A DNA stretch of 64,000 bases, from positions 29,001,005 to 29,065,004 of the forward strand of contig CM059186.1 of assembly GCA_030323885.1 (NCBI GenBank), read 5' to 3'. The notes beneath the pieces were generated by a model. It searched no databases. It had not been told where the DNA came from and saw only the letters and a list, made by a program, of their open reading frames with translations. Below are positions 22,580 to 33,182 of this stretch, in pieces (position 1 is the first letter of the stretch; each line of letters starts with the position of its first letter). The DNA comes from Branchipolynoe longqiensis (taxonomy: Eukaryota > Annelida > Polychaeta > Phyllodocida > Polynoidae). The position numbers were made by a program, and so were the translations under genes.

Positions 22580-23390
22580 CACCTGCACCCTTGTTAAACC
22601 TCCCCCACTACATCCCGCCTGACCTCTCCCCCTCCACCCCCTCCCCCCTCCACACCCCCACACTTACCCCGCCTCACTTTCACACCAAACTATCCCCCAC
22701 TCTAAGTTGTCTAACCCATTCCACCCACTCTACCCCTCGTCGCCTCACGCCCCCCCCCCCATCCTACCACCCCTCCCCACCCCTCTCCACCCCTCCCCAC
22801 CCCACCCCGGTGAATCCCACTTCACACTTCACATGCCCGCCATTCCAACACCCCCCCCCCCCATCCTTACTCTACTCCACCCGATCCACATTCCATCTTC
22901 AACCCGACAATAATTCTCCCCACCACCCAGGTTAACATGGTTCATTCCCCCCCCGTCCACCCTCCACCAGCTCCCACCCACACACAACCACCTCCCAGCC
23001 CAACTCCACGACCTCCCACCCACACACCACCACCTCCCAACCCCACTCCACCACCTCCCACTCAGACTCCACTACCTCTCAACTCCACTCCACGACCTCC
23101 CAACCACACACCACCACCTCTCAGCCCCACTCCACCACCTCCCACTCATACTCCGCCACCTCTCAACCCCACTCCACCACCTCCCAACCACACACCACCA
23201 CCTCCCAGCCCCACTGAACCACCTCCCACCCACACACCACCACCTCCCAACCCCTCTCCATCGCCTCCCACCTCCATCCACTCCAGCAGTCCCTTTCCTG
23301 CCTCTTACCGCATCCCTACACACACACCCTTCCTCCCCCGTCCCCGCTCCCCCGTCCCCCCTCCCCCCTTCCACCGCCCCGCACTCCAAT
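22580..23390. repeat. C-rich CCACCTCCCA minisatellite
   Basis: Degenerate at first, then regular CCACCTCCCACCCACACACC-type units at 22930-23270. The proline-rich frame of 159 codons is a repeat artefact. Confidence 0.85.
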
Positions 23391-23399
23391 CAATACGGC

Positions 23400-23715
23400 G
23401 TTGGCGACTGCAGTAGCAGCAAGGGGGGGGGGGGGGTGTGTGCGGGGGCGAGGGGCGCGGCGGGCGGGCGGGGCGCGGGTAGGGGCAGGGGGCGCGGCGA
23501 CATGACCGTGTCCCGTTGACCACGCCGGTCAGGGGGACAGATGCGCCGGTCATTGCCGTCGCCTGCCCGGCCTGCTAAGAGTCGGCCTAATGAATCGTAG
23601 CGGGCGGCGGGACACCCACCCGGCCGGCCGGCCTCCCATCCACCCCACTCACCCGGTCAGCCGTCCATATGGGAATGGATATGGACAGGCATAGCACTGC
23701 TCCCGTGCACCACCC
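23400..23715. other. G+C-rich DNA with G-run
   Basis: A 13-base G run near 23425 is followed by GGGCGGGCGGGGCGCGG and CGGCCGGCCGGCC stretches. CpG is frequent. No gene recognised. Confidence 0.5.
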
Positions 23716-23717
23716 GG

Positions 23718-24256
23718 GCCCGGTGTAACGATTTCAACTTCCCCCCCTTCTCAAGTTCCCCCCCGGGAATCTGAAAACGTTTTCAACTTCCCTCCGGGGA
23801 AATTAAAAACGTTTTCAGATTCCTGGGGGGGGAACTTAAAAACAGTTTTCAGATTCCCCCCCCCCCCTATTTTCAAATTCCCCCCTCCGGGAATTTAAAA
23901 TTGCTTAAAATACTTTAAAAAACGTTTTAAATTTCAGACCTATAATTTTTTTTCTTAACCGTCTTGGAGACTTTTTGTGTCATTTGTGGTTAAATATATT
24001 TTATTGTACTAGTAATAATTTCTATTATGTTATTCTCTGTATATTATAATATTTGTCATGAAAAATAATCAAAAATAACAAAAAATTACAAAAATAAAGA
24101 AAATTCCCCAAAAATGGGGGGGGGGGGAGGGAAAGTTAAAATGAGGGAGGGAATTTGAAAACGTTTTCAAATTCCCCTGGGAGGAATTTGAAAACGTTTT
24201 CAAGTTCCTGGGGGGGAACTTGAATATGGGGGGAATTTGAAATCTTTACACCGGGG
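23718..24256. mobile_element. ~540-bp MITE built of GAAAACGTTTTC modules
   Basis: About 48 bp at the left (CCGGTGTAACGATTTCAA, then TTCCCCCCC) is inverted at the right (TTTGAAATCTTTACACCGG). Between them the palindrome GAAAACGTTTTC occurs repeatedly, each time flanked by C-run or G-run arms, around an AT-rich centre (23935-24110). Flanking GGC on both sides may be a 3-bp target duplication. No open frame. Confidence 0.75.
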
Positions 24257-24431
24257 CACTCAGGCGGGCGGCCTGGCCGCACAGACGGGCACTCACCACT
24301 TTCACGCTGACCACTCCCCAATCAGCATTGTTCCCCCCTGACAAGCACCTCCATACACTCTCCCCTCTTCTGCCTCCTCCTCCCCTCCTCGTCCCCTCCC
24401 TTCAGTCATCCTCCTTCTTCCCCCTCCTTTA

Positions 24432-24566
24432 CTGAGTGGGATATCATGTCATGGTGCTGGTGGCCTTATCTCCCAGTGGGGGCAGCACTATAAAGTCGCC
24501 ATTAGTGTGCATGGTCACAAGTTTGTTTGACTGGACGCAAAACTCCAACAACCAACCAACCAACCA
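24432..24566 (+). mobile_element. SINE-1 3' half with internal deletion
   Basis: From GTGGGATATCATGTCATGG to CTCCAACAACCAACC; the GACCTTAGATGTTGC block is largely deleted between TTTGACTGG and ACGCAAAACTCC. Its tail touches the next copy. Confidence 0.8.
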
Positions 24567-24569
24567 ACC

Positions 24570-24890
24570 AACCGAGCATCCCGTGCTGGTAGATCGTGGG
24601 GTCGCGGGTTCGAACCCTGGTCGAGTCAAACCAATGACTTAAACATTGATACTTGTCGCTTCCTAGCCAGACACTCGGCATTATTAAGACAGGGCAAGGA
24701 CTGGTGTGCTCAGTGTCAGGATAATGTGACAGAGTGGGATACCAGGTCATGGTGCCAGCGGCCTGGCTTCCCAGTGGGACAGCACTATAAAGTTACCATG
24801 AGTGTGCACTGTCACGAGTTGGTACCTGTCCTGATATGAGCTTAGATGTTGCTAGGACGTAAAACAACAACAACCAACAAACCAACCGAA
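24570..24890 (+). mobile_element. SINE-1 copy with perfect B box
   Basis: The head carries the canonical pol III B-box sequence GGTTCGAACCC at 24607-24617. The centre is complete (ATTATTAAGACAGGGCAAGG), and the tail ends in CAACAACCAACAAACCAACC. The A-box side is truncated by the preceding copy. Confidence 0.9.
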
Positions 24891-24892
24891 CA

Positions 24893-25075
24893 TCCGCAGT
24901 GAGCTACAACAGGGTTTCTTCCCACGGCCACCAGATGGCAAGTTAATGGTGGAATTTTCTCCAAGATAGTTTCCAAGGATTATACTACACAATGAGCTGC
25001 TAGTCACGACATTGGTTCCTCCCACAGTACTGTCAGATGGCAACTTGTTGGTGGAAATCATCTATTTGCATAAAC
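24893..25075. repeat. Two units of a ~115-bp repeat with CTCF-like core
   Basis: Each unit has GAGCTRC, a TTCYTCCCAC block, a CCACCAGATGGCAAG-like or GTCAGATGGCAACTT block and GGTGGAA. The first matches the vertebrate CTCF core (CCASYAGRKGGCR). Related units lie at 31035, 36170, 52724, 53136 and 53680. Confidence 0.6.
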
Positions 25076-25079
25076 TTCT

Positions 25080-25610
25080 AAGATTTGTTTGCGCTTCAAT
25101 CTTTACCGCTGTAAGACACAAACAAATCTTTGAGTTCCTAAAAACAACTGGGCTACATCCAATAAATTTGGGCTAATTTCTTTTGTGATTTTAAATTTTG
25201 CTGGCAGTAAGCTGACATAAGTCTACACACTTAACAAATTGCAACAGAAATGCTTTTTGCTATCACTTGACATGAATCGGACCAGCTTGGAATTTTGTGT
25301 AAATTTCCAGGGCAGGCATGTGAATGTGATTGATACGATAGATACCGCTCGCTTTTCAGCATGAATATGGCCCTTGTTGCCGACACGGCATTAAGCGATC
25401 ATCATCGTCATAATCATCATCATCATCTATTGTCGAACATGTAATCGGGTAATGTGCGCCAGACATTGGAGTCTACTCATTCGCATTGTATTTAGGTGTC
25501 GCTGGAACTGCAGCCACAAATATGATATATTGATTTGCCCCATGTCCCCACCCCACTTATATCTGTCACTCTACTCCCACCGACCCGTCCAATCATTGGC
25601 TGTACCAGTC
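25080..25610. other. Unassigned intergenic DNA
   Basis: Contains only a short CAT/ATC run near 25400-25430. No element or exon recognised. Confidence 0.5.
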
Positions 25611-25614
25611 CCAC

Positions 25615-26160
25615 GACAGCTTGAATCTCACCACCACCATATTCCCCTCCCCCCCACCCCACACTACCCCTACCACTACCCCCACCTCCTCCCCTCCCCC
25701 CCCCCCCCACTACCCTCTCCCCTCTCCTCGTCTAGTCTCCACCCTCACCGGCCTTGCAGACCACTTCGTCCTACTTCAGTCATACCCACCTCACAATCTA
25801 CACCTCCTTCAATCTGCAAATCTGCACCTTCCATTCTCTTTCTCTTTCTTCCAACTCTACCATCCTCCTTCTTTCATCTCTCTCCCCCCTCCCAACTCTA
25901 CTCTACACTCTTTTGAACCTTCCCAACTTTGCAGACTGACCTTCCGCCCCTCTTGCTACACTCTCCATACTAACACTATCTCCGCACGCCCAGCCCACCC
26001 CAACTCACATTCCTTTTTCTGACCCACCTACCCACCCATCCCTCTTCTATTTATCCACACTTCCCTCTGACAGTCCGTTTCCACCCCATCCCCTTTTCCG
26101 CTACCCCAAACTGCACTCTAACATCGTCTTCACACCCCTTCACACCCTTCCCTTTCCCCT
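25615..26160. repeat. Pyrimidine-rich low-complexity DNA
   Basis: Plus strand dominated by C and T without a clear period; it leads into the 60-bp minisatellite. Confidence 0.7.
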
Positions 26161-27480
26161 TTCTCCACAATTCACCTTGCCAACCCCTTCCAACCCTCCC
26201 TTTTCTACTCCACTTCCACCTCCACTTACCCACGATGCACCTTGCCAACCCCTTCCAACCCCTCTCTTCACCCCTTCCTTTCTCCTTTCTCCACAATGCA
26301 CCTTGCCAACCTCTCTTCACCCCCCTCTTTCCCCTTTCACCACACTGCACCTTGCCAACCCCTTCCAACCCCTATATTCACCTATCCCTTTCCCTTTCCC
26401 CACATTGCACCTTGCCAACCCCTTCCAACCCCTCTATTCAACCCACCCTTTCCCCTTTCCCCACAATGCACCTTGCCAACCCCTTCCACCACCTCTCTTC
26501 ACCCTCCCTTTCCCTATCCCCACACTGCACCTTGTCAAACCCTTCCAACTCCTCTATTCAACCCACCCTTTCCCCTTTCCCCACAATGCACCTTGCCAAC
26601 CCCTTCCACCACCTCTCTTCACCCTCCCTTTCCCCTATCCCCACACTGCACCTTGTCAACCCCTTCCAACCCCTCTCTTCACCTCTCCCTTTCCCCTATC
26701 CCCACACTGCACCTTGTCAACCCCTTCCAACCCCTCTCTTCACCTCTCCCTTTCTCCTTTCTCCACAATGCACCTTGCCAACCCCTTCCAACACCTCTCT
26801 TCACCTATCCCTTCCCCTTTCCCCACACTGCACCTTGCCAACCCCTTCCAACACCTCTCTTCACCCTCCCTTTCCCCTATCCCCACACTGCACCTTGTCA
26901 ACCCCTTCCAACACCTCTCTTCACCTATCCCTTCCCCTTTCCCCACACTGCACCTTGCCAACCCCTTCCAACCCCTCTCTTCACCTCTCCCTTTCTCCTT
27001 TCTCCACACTGCACCTAGCCAACCCCTTCCACCACCCCTCTTCACCTCTCCCTTTCCGCTATCCCCACACTGCACCTTGTCAATCCCTTTCAACCCCTCT
27101 CTTCACCTTTCCCTCTCCCCTTTCCCCTTTCCCCACAATGCACCTTGCCAACCCATCCAACCCCTCCCTTTTCCACTTCCTTTCCACCTCCACTTACCTA
27201 CAATGCACCTTGCCACCCCCTTCCAACCCCTCTCTTCACCCCTCCCTTTCCGCTTTCCCCATACTGCACCTTGCCAACCCCTTCCAACCCTCCTTTTTCC
27301 ACTTCCTTTCCACCTCCACTTACCCACAATGCACCTTGCCAACCCATTCCAACCCTCCTTTTCCACTTCCTTTTCACCTCCACTTACCCACAATGCACCT
27401 TGCCAACCCCTTCCAACCCCTCCCTTTTCCACTTCCTGTCCACCTCCACTTACACACCAACTCCATACCAACTCCTTTCC
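26160..27480. repeat. 60-bp pyrimidine minisatellite
   Basis: About 21 units of roughly 60 bp, each with CACAATGCACCTTGCCAACC, CCTTCCAACCCC and a CCCTTTCCCC run. Unit starts near 26401, 26461, 26521 and 26581 keep an exact 60-bp step. Since 60 is divisible by three, stop-free frames persist (492, 423 and 258 codons in three phases), which explains the longest open frames in the window. Confidence 0.95.
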
Positions 27481-28015
27481 ACCCGTCCCCCCTTTTTCCA
27501 CACTGAACCCTAAACGCCCATTTCCAATCCATCCCTTCCCTCCCACTCCTCCACACGCTCATCATCCATCCCTTGCTCCCACCATCTCATCGCATTTCCA
27601 ACCGCCCTCTCACCCCCCTCCCCTCGACATCGCTCCCCCCCTGTCTCCCCACTAATTGTGGCTTCGGCATCTGAAGCCACTCCCTCGGCTCCCTAACGTG
27701 AAACACACACCGTCGTTGCGGTCCATTTACAATTCATTACGCGGTGTTCGTTTTTGCACTATCTTCGTGAGTGCAAGATCTGCCTTGAATACCTGATCAT
27801 CCTGACTGCGCATGTCAGTGTGTGTGGGGGGTAGGGCGTGGTGGGGTGGGGGGGAGGGGGAGGCAGGATGGAAAGGGGGATAGGCCGATAGGGAGGAAAT
27901 CCCAATAGACGAGCGAACAGCTCAGATAATGCCGACTTCCAAATATGTCCCTAATTGGCAAATACTTATAAATACCCATTCAATGAGGTTTACTGGCTTA
28001 TATATATATCTATAC
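27480..28015. other. Unassigned DNA
   Basis: C-rich at first, then a GGTGGGG/GGGGAGGGGGAGG stretch near 27835-27865. No gene or element recognised. Confidence 0.5.
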
Positions 28016-28017
28016 AT

Positions 28018-28245
28018 ATGTATATTTATTTATGTGATGCATAAGCATTATGTATAAGCATTATGTGAGTATAAAGGCACGGAAGGGATTATATGTTTAT
28101 TTCCTACCCTATTACGGATGGGGTGGGTTACTTGTTGTATGCCCCCCCCCCCCTCCAACCACTTGACCGGTGGCTCCATCGCCGGCACGCTTTTATACTG
28201 GATGCTACACTGTCACTTGCGCCCGAGAATTTTTGTATAAAACAT
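28018..28245 (+). repeat. GGTGGCGCCACC repeat, copy with C-run
   Basis: Close match to 16735-16930: ATGCATAAGCATTATG, TATATGTTTATTTCCTACCC, a C-run at 28142-28153, GACCGGTGGCTCCATCGCC and CTACACTGTCACTTGCGCCC. It stops earlier than the 16.7-kb copy. Confidence 0.8.
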
Positions 28246-28334
28246 AGTTATATGCCTATACGAATTGCACCTAATGGTAGAAACTGGTCGCCTTACCTTT
28301 CCTCACTATTCCCATCTTCTCATCGTTATTTGTT

Positions 28335-28650
28335 CGGGTTTTACTTCCCAGCAACATATAAGATTACATGCTATATGAGGGTGAGTACCGATTTGTGACA
28401 GTGCACACTCATAACTTTATAGTGCTACCCTCCTAAGAGGTGAAGCCATGCCCTCCATATCCTACTAAATCACATTATCCTAATATTGCGAAAACAAAAA
28501 AGCTGTCCTTGACCTATGTTAGTTATGCTAGGCACTAGGCTATCTAGTGACACGAATCAATTTTGTAAGACATTTGGTCAATTTTGTCGGAGTACGAAAC
28601 ATGGAAAAGAGCCAGCGCTCTTACTGATTCTGCCATTCCATCTGGTCTGC
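28335..28650 (-). mobile_element. SINE-1 copy, minus strand, diverged
   Basis: Tail CCCAGCAACATATAAGATTAC at left, centre with deletions, and head at right ending GATTCTGCCATTCCATC. One of the more diverged copies. Confidence 0.75.
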
Positions 28651-28673
28651 ATCCATTAACACTAGTGTCGTGG

Positions 28674-28862
28674 GGGTGATGTCAATGGGAAATATTGACC
28701 TAGAGCGGGAATCGAACCTACATCTCTTGCATTCGGGGCCAGTGTTATAACCATCACACCAGCTAGGCTCCCTGATGTCCCAACCCTATTCACACCCACC
28801 TGTATATGTGGTTCCTTACCTCAGAAGTCAGTGTAGACTACTACACTCGTCCCCCTGGAATT
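28674..28862 (-). mobile_element. SINE-2 copy
   Basis: A second tRNA-related repeat. Read on the minus strand it has an A-box-like TGGTGTGATGG and a B box GGTTCGATTCC (plus strand GGAATCGAACC near 28701). Sequence on both sides of the head (GTGGGGGTGATG ... GGTTCCTTACCTCAG) is shared with the copy at 28980-29190. Confidence 0.65.
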
Positions 28863-28979
28863 ATAAGTGTTTTAAATGGTCATTTAATGGTTACAATTAC
28901 ATACATATTACCAGTGCACCTTACATATATACACACGGGGTAGGTTCAACAACCATATAGTGCGTAGTTTGTACAGAAT

Positions 28980-29190
28980 CCTGGTATCGACCACCAATGT
29001 CGAGGGGGTGATGCAAATTGGAAATATTGTGCCTAGATCAGGAATCGAACCGACATCTCTTCCATTCCGGGCCAGTGTGCTAGCCATTACGCCACCTACA
29101 CTCCCTAGTGCCACAACCGTATCCACGCCCCCCTGTCTATGTGGTTCCTTGCCTCAGAGATCAGTGCGCACTACTACACTCGTGTATACA
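28980..29190 (-). mobile_element. SINE-2 copy with intact pol III boxes
   Basis: Minus-strand A box TGGCGTAATGG (plus 29084-29094) and perfect B box GGTTCGATTCC (plus 29041-29051), spaced as in a tRNA gene. Both flanks match 28674-28862; related copies lie at 55303 and 60548. No A-rich or CAACC tail is visible, so its class is less certain than SINE-1. Confidence 0.7.
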
Positions 29191-29285
29191 GACATGATCT
29201 GTCTCCATCAGCAGCAGGAACCATAGATATAATTCGCCTCCCTGCACTGCTATGAATATGGGCTTTTTTCTTTCTATTATTTTGG

Positions 29286-29508
29286 ATACATTAGTTGATT
29301 AAGCAGGGACAATTTCAATCGCAGATGATTGGTCTTCCTCATTACACTGCTCCTTGCCCTATCGTAAGAATGCCGATTGCCTGGCGAGGAAGTGATAAGT
29401 ATCAATTTTTAAGTTAAAGGTTTGACTCGACCAGGTTTGAACTCACGATCCCACGATCTACCAACACAGGAAGCGGATGCTCTAACTCATTCAGCCATCC
29501 CGTCTGGC
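29286..29508 (-). mobile_element. SINE-1b copy (alternative tail, full head)
   Basis: The head and proximal centre are those of SINE-1 (plus strand ATTCAGCCATCCCGTCTGG at the right end). After the TCCTTGCCCTATC block the sequence switches to a different 3' part (plus strand TACATTAGTTGATTAAGC to GGTCTTCCTCATTACACTG). The same switch occurs at 1765-1895, so this is a subfamily, not one deletion. Confidence 0.8.
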
Positions 29509-29884
29509 CATAGCCTTTGCTACTGATATGGCATTAACTCATCAATAAATCCATTAATCAATCAGTCACACACCAAGACCCATCATGTTATATGCAATTA
29601 CCCAGTAGAAGTGTTGATCCACTCTGGATACCTTGCTTTCATTGTCATACTCTGAGGGAGTTAAGTCTATGCCTATTGCAGTGATTAATCATTGCACTGT
29701 GTCATGTGGTTTTATCGCAGATCGCACTGATGAACGTGTATCATTTTCTAATCCATTCATGTACCTAGATTTCATACTACACAAACTACTCAAACTTAAG
29801 TACAGGGGCACTCATTTGCCATTTAGTTGCTCCTGTGCTATAAATGTTTTGCAGCATCTCTCTGAGATAAGACACCATGAACAG

Positions 29885-30200
29885 GATATATAGCTGAAAA
29901 TGGCTGATGGTGGCCATCTTGAATTTCAAGATAGCTATTATACCAATCACTCCAATTTTACACTCAGTGGATTGCTTGACCCTGACAACATATGGTTATA
30001 ACTTTAAATTAAGGTTCTATCATGCATAGAAACAGAGATATTAACATAAACAGGATATCTGGTAATGGCAGATGGTGGCCATCTTGGAATTCCAAGACGG
30101 ATGTTAGATCAGTCATTCTAATTTCACAATCAATGGCTTGCTTGACCCTGATAACATATGGTTATAACTTTAAATTAAGGTTCTGTCACGCATAGAAGCT
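29885..30200. repeat. 165-bp tandem repeat (GGTGGCCATCTTGAAT)
   Basis: TGGCCATCTT starts at 29911 and 30076, a 165-bp step; both units contain CATATGGTTATAACTTTAAA. A third, interrupted unit resumes after the insertion at 30200-30356. Confidence 0.8.
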
Positions 30201-30231
30201 GAAATCCAACCGGTTCGACTGACACTGGTCT

Positions 30232-30356
30232 ACATCCGGTGGAGGCGAGGAGGGTAGGTGGAGCCACCGGTACAGTCTTGGTCTTACGGAGTATAACAAA
30301 TAATAGTAATAATTAACCCCGACGTATCTTTATACTTGAATAATTCGGTATACATC
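30232..30356 (-). repeat. GGTGGCGCCACC repeat, minus strand
   Basis: The palindromic block GGTGGAGCCACC at 30259 is at the left; TTATACTTGAATAATTCGG and TATAC, the reverse of the family start, are at the right. It splits the 165-bp repeat array. Confidence 0.65.
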
Positions 30357-30480
30357 ACATAAACAAGATATCTGGTAATGGTGGATGATGGCCATCTTGA
30401 ATTCCAAGATGGGTCTTTTTCACCATGTGTAATGGTGGATGGTGGCCATCTTGAATTCCAAGATGGGTGTTTTTCACCAT
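30357..30480. repeat. 54-bp tandem units continuing the CCATCTTG array
   Basis: TGGCCATCTTGAATTCC at 30389 and 30443, a 54-bp step ending GGGTGTTTTTCACCAT. It begins with ATAAACAAGATATCTGG, the start of a 165-bp unit, so the array predates the insertion. Confidence 0.75.
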
Positions 30481-30835
30481 ATTTTCTATCTCTGAATATT
30501 TCCCACTAATTTCTCTTGAAAAATCAACATTTAGAAGTAATACAAAGTGATAATATTGAAAGTATTGATTTTTTTTTAAAGATACAAAACATGATCAATT
30601 TCAAGGAGGATACCCTCTTCAAAGTCAAATTTTGAAGTAATCCAACACCCGATTTTTGCAAGAAGTCCATTTTTGAATTCAGCACAAAATTCAACCTTAG
30701 AAACAATCATCAAACCATATGCACTCTCCGGGTAAAATAAATGTCTACCAGCCCTGGGGCTATACGCTGCCATACTAAACAATGAGTAAGCAAAGCCTCT
30801 GACTAGTACTTAGGTATTCACACCAAGATTCAAGA
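30481..30835. other. Unassigned AT-rich DNA
   Basis: Nothing recognised; minus-strand frames of 60-68 codons have no known motif. Confidence 0.5.
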
Positions 30836-30965
30836 CCGGGCACGGTATCCCACTCAGTCACATTATCCTAACACTGAGCTAACCAGTCCTTGACCTATCC
30901 TATTAATGTCAAGTATACATGTTATATGTCATTGGTTTGACTCGGCCGGGAACCGAACCATTTAG
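30836..30965 (-). mobile_element. SINE-1 central fragment
   Basis: Plus strand TATCCCACTCAGTCACATTA through GGTTTGACTCGGCCGGG; both head and tail are lost. Confidence 0.75.
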
Positions 30966-31156
30966 TTATGTCCACTTCCACTAGAGGTCAGATTAGTTGT
31001 GGTAATCCTATATAATAATATAGTACCTTTTCCATAGACCAGGCTGCACGAACACACATTTGGTTCTTCCCAATGCCGTCAGAGGGAGGTCGGGCAGGTG
31101 GTGGAAATCGTCTATTGACTGCTGCATGTCACTTGTGCGCGTGCAGGCCCTGGTTC

Positions 31157-31524
31157 CAAAGACCCTATAATACTAAGACGGCTCACTCCCTATCTCTCCC
31201 ATGGTAATGTCAATTTCGCAGTGCCACCTTGTGGTGGGTTTGATCAGCCCGGCTGCTGGTTGGGGCTTCACATGTAAACACATACAATTATATTATACAT
31301 GAGATAGGTAAGTATGAGTACACATCAATATGAAATTGCTATGAACAAATACACATCATCAGCATTGCCATCATCACACATCTTTCACATTCATATATAC
31401 ATTTATACATATAATATAGCACCTGTTTAACCAAGAGAACAGCCAGCGCACCAAGTGGTGGGTTTGATCATTTTGATTACACAGTACAGGCTGAGTGAGG
31501 CGTCTTAGTATTATAGGGTCTTTG
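31157..31524. mobile_element. 368-bp MITE with perfect ~23-bp inverted ends
   Basis: The end CAAAGACCCTATAATACTAA, continuing as GACG and, after one mismatch, CTCACTC, is exactly inverted at 31494-31524. CTGGT lies next to both ends, displaced by two bases on the left, so a 5-bp target duplication is possible but not clean. Interior includes GTGGTGGGTTTGATCA twice near the ends. No coding. Confidence 0.85.
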
Positions 31525-31689
31525 CTGGTACTCAGCCCTCAGTAAGCCATCATCGGAACCCATGCTGCTACCCCGCATTTATCCAATCTCATGCAACGCC
31601 AGATTGAAAACATCCTTTCTCCCTTGTCAGCCCACATGACAACCCCCCTCCCCCCATCCCTCCACCCTCATTTCTAAACCGCACCACCC

Positions 31690-32130
31690 CGCTATCGCCA
31701 TTTTGTTTACACAGCGGGTGCTGCCATCTAGCGTGTTTTGCGGGAGGACGCGGCGCCCTCTGCCACCCCTTTGTGCCCTCTGGCGACTGCAGTCGACAGC
31801 GCATCATGCAAGAAACCACCTGAGTTTGCGCACCAGTTACCCCATCTCAGCGGTACTCCGCCAGTGGCTGAAATGGGACATCCGGACGCGCGTTGTCATG
31901 GAAACCACTCACGTGATGAGGTGTTCAACTGCAGGAAGCAGCAGGGTGCAGGAAGCATCGCGGCAGTCACGATAGTGTATGGCTTATTTACAGACATAGG
32001 CCTACTGCTAAAAGTGATCACGTGGGCGGCGTCTGCCATTTTGATTGGAGATGTGCGCGTGACGTCAGGGATCTGTTTCCGCATCGCTATAGAGGCATTG
32101 ACGACTGACGTCACTATCACGTGATTTGTA
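31690..32130. promoter_or_regulatory. Promoter-like motif cluster
   Basis: Within 440 bp lie two perfect CRE palindromes TGACGTCA (32060-32067, 32104-32111), CACGTG E-boxes near 31910, 32014 and at 32116-32121, GCCATTTTG YY1-like sites near 31697 and 32034 and an inverted CCAAT (ATTGG) near 32043. C+G and CpG are higher than in the flanks. No transcript start or exon can be shown; an ancient repeat is an alternative. Confidence 0.35.
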
Positions 32131-32277
32131 CTTGGGATAATACTAATACATTTATTTAATAGCCCTCTTGGCAAAACCAAAACGAGGCAGATGGGTGCTG
32201 CTTTGTATAGAAACCATTAGAGCAATACTTCAATTAAATTGATCATTTTTATAACTTTCAAACTGTAAACAAAGCAT

Positions 32278-32322
32278 CCTGGTATGAAAGTAGATGTTGC
32301 TAGGACGGAAAGCTCAAACAAA
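32278..32322 (+). mobile_element. SINE-1 3' end fragment
   Basis: CATCCTGGTATGAAAGTAGA then TGTTGCTAGGACGG and CTCAAACAAA, only the terminal ~45 bp. Confidence 0.7.
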
Positions 32323-32513
32323 TATACTATGAGTCAGCATAATTAAATAATGAAAAGATGATGGAAGTCAGAAAGAAATCACCATGGAAATGTGGTAAGT
32401 TTCTTGACATTCATCTATTTTAACCGAATTGTAAATATGCCGCCATATTGTGGTTTTATTGTATCTTGTGTTGAAATGGCTCCTGCTGGTGACGCTGCTC
32501 TACGAAATATACA

Positions 32514-32848
32514 CACCGGGCATGGTAGCCGAATCGGTTGAGCGCAGGCCTCGGGTGTGGGAGATCGGGAGCTTGGTTCCCAGTCGAGTCAAACCAATGA
32601 CTTACAAAATTGATACTTATCGCTTCCTAGCTTAGCGTTCAGCATTAATGGGATAGGGCAATGACTGGTTAGCTCAGTGTCAGGATAATTTGACTGAGTG
32701 TGATATTGGATCATGGCGCCAGTGGCCTGATTTCCCAGTGAGGCAGCACTATAAAGTTGCCATGTGGGTGCACTGTCACAAGTCGATGCCCATCCTGATA
32801 TGACCATAGATATTGCCAGGACATAAAATTCCAACAACCAACCAACTA
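32514..32848 (+). mobile_element. SINE-1, full-length reference copy
   Basis: About 335 bp. The tRNA-like head carries the A-box region TAGCCGAATCGG at 32526-32537 and a decayed B box near 32570. Next are a GAGTCAAACCAATGAC link, the conserved centre (GCATTAATGGGATAGGGC ... GTGTCAGGATAAT), a GGCAGCACTATAAAGTTGCC block, and a LINE-like 3' end (ATGACCATAGATATTGCCAG then AAATTCCAACAACCAACC). The architecture is that of tRNA-derived SINEs with a central domain. Pol III transcription and partner-LINE mobilisation are inferred. About 30 full or partial copies lie in this window, on both strands. Confidence 0.9.
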
Positions 32849-33182
32849 AATTTACATTATTATATCTTTTTTTTGCTGGGCGAGCCTCGTTCTGGATCAG
32901 GAATTTGAACGATGAATGTAATTCCAGAGTACCGAATACTGGTCAGGCATGATCAATATCTGCCACGTTATATCTGTGCATACTGTCGGCGCCAGAGCAG
33001 TCATGCCTATTTAGATCAGGGTTTTCTTGATTGTCAATATTTATTGACGTAGGCAGCATGACGTAATGGAGCTTTTTTTCTGGCTGCCAACGGCGTTTGA
33101 TTGTAGAGCACCAATATTCTGTCATGCAGTACTAGCCTGCTGCCAACAACCTGGTTAGTCATATATTATTACGTGACCAGTG

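Noticed and set aside
26177..27655. 492-codon open frame suggesting a proline-rich protein
   Set aside because: It follows a 60-bp tandem repeat, and overlapping long frames exist in the other two phases. No domain, start context or splice structure supports coding.
32514..32600. SINE-1 head as a functional tRNA gene
   Set aside because: The stems do not pair as a cloverleaf, the B box is decayed and the sequence continues into a SINE body repeated throughout the window.
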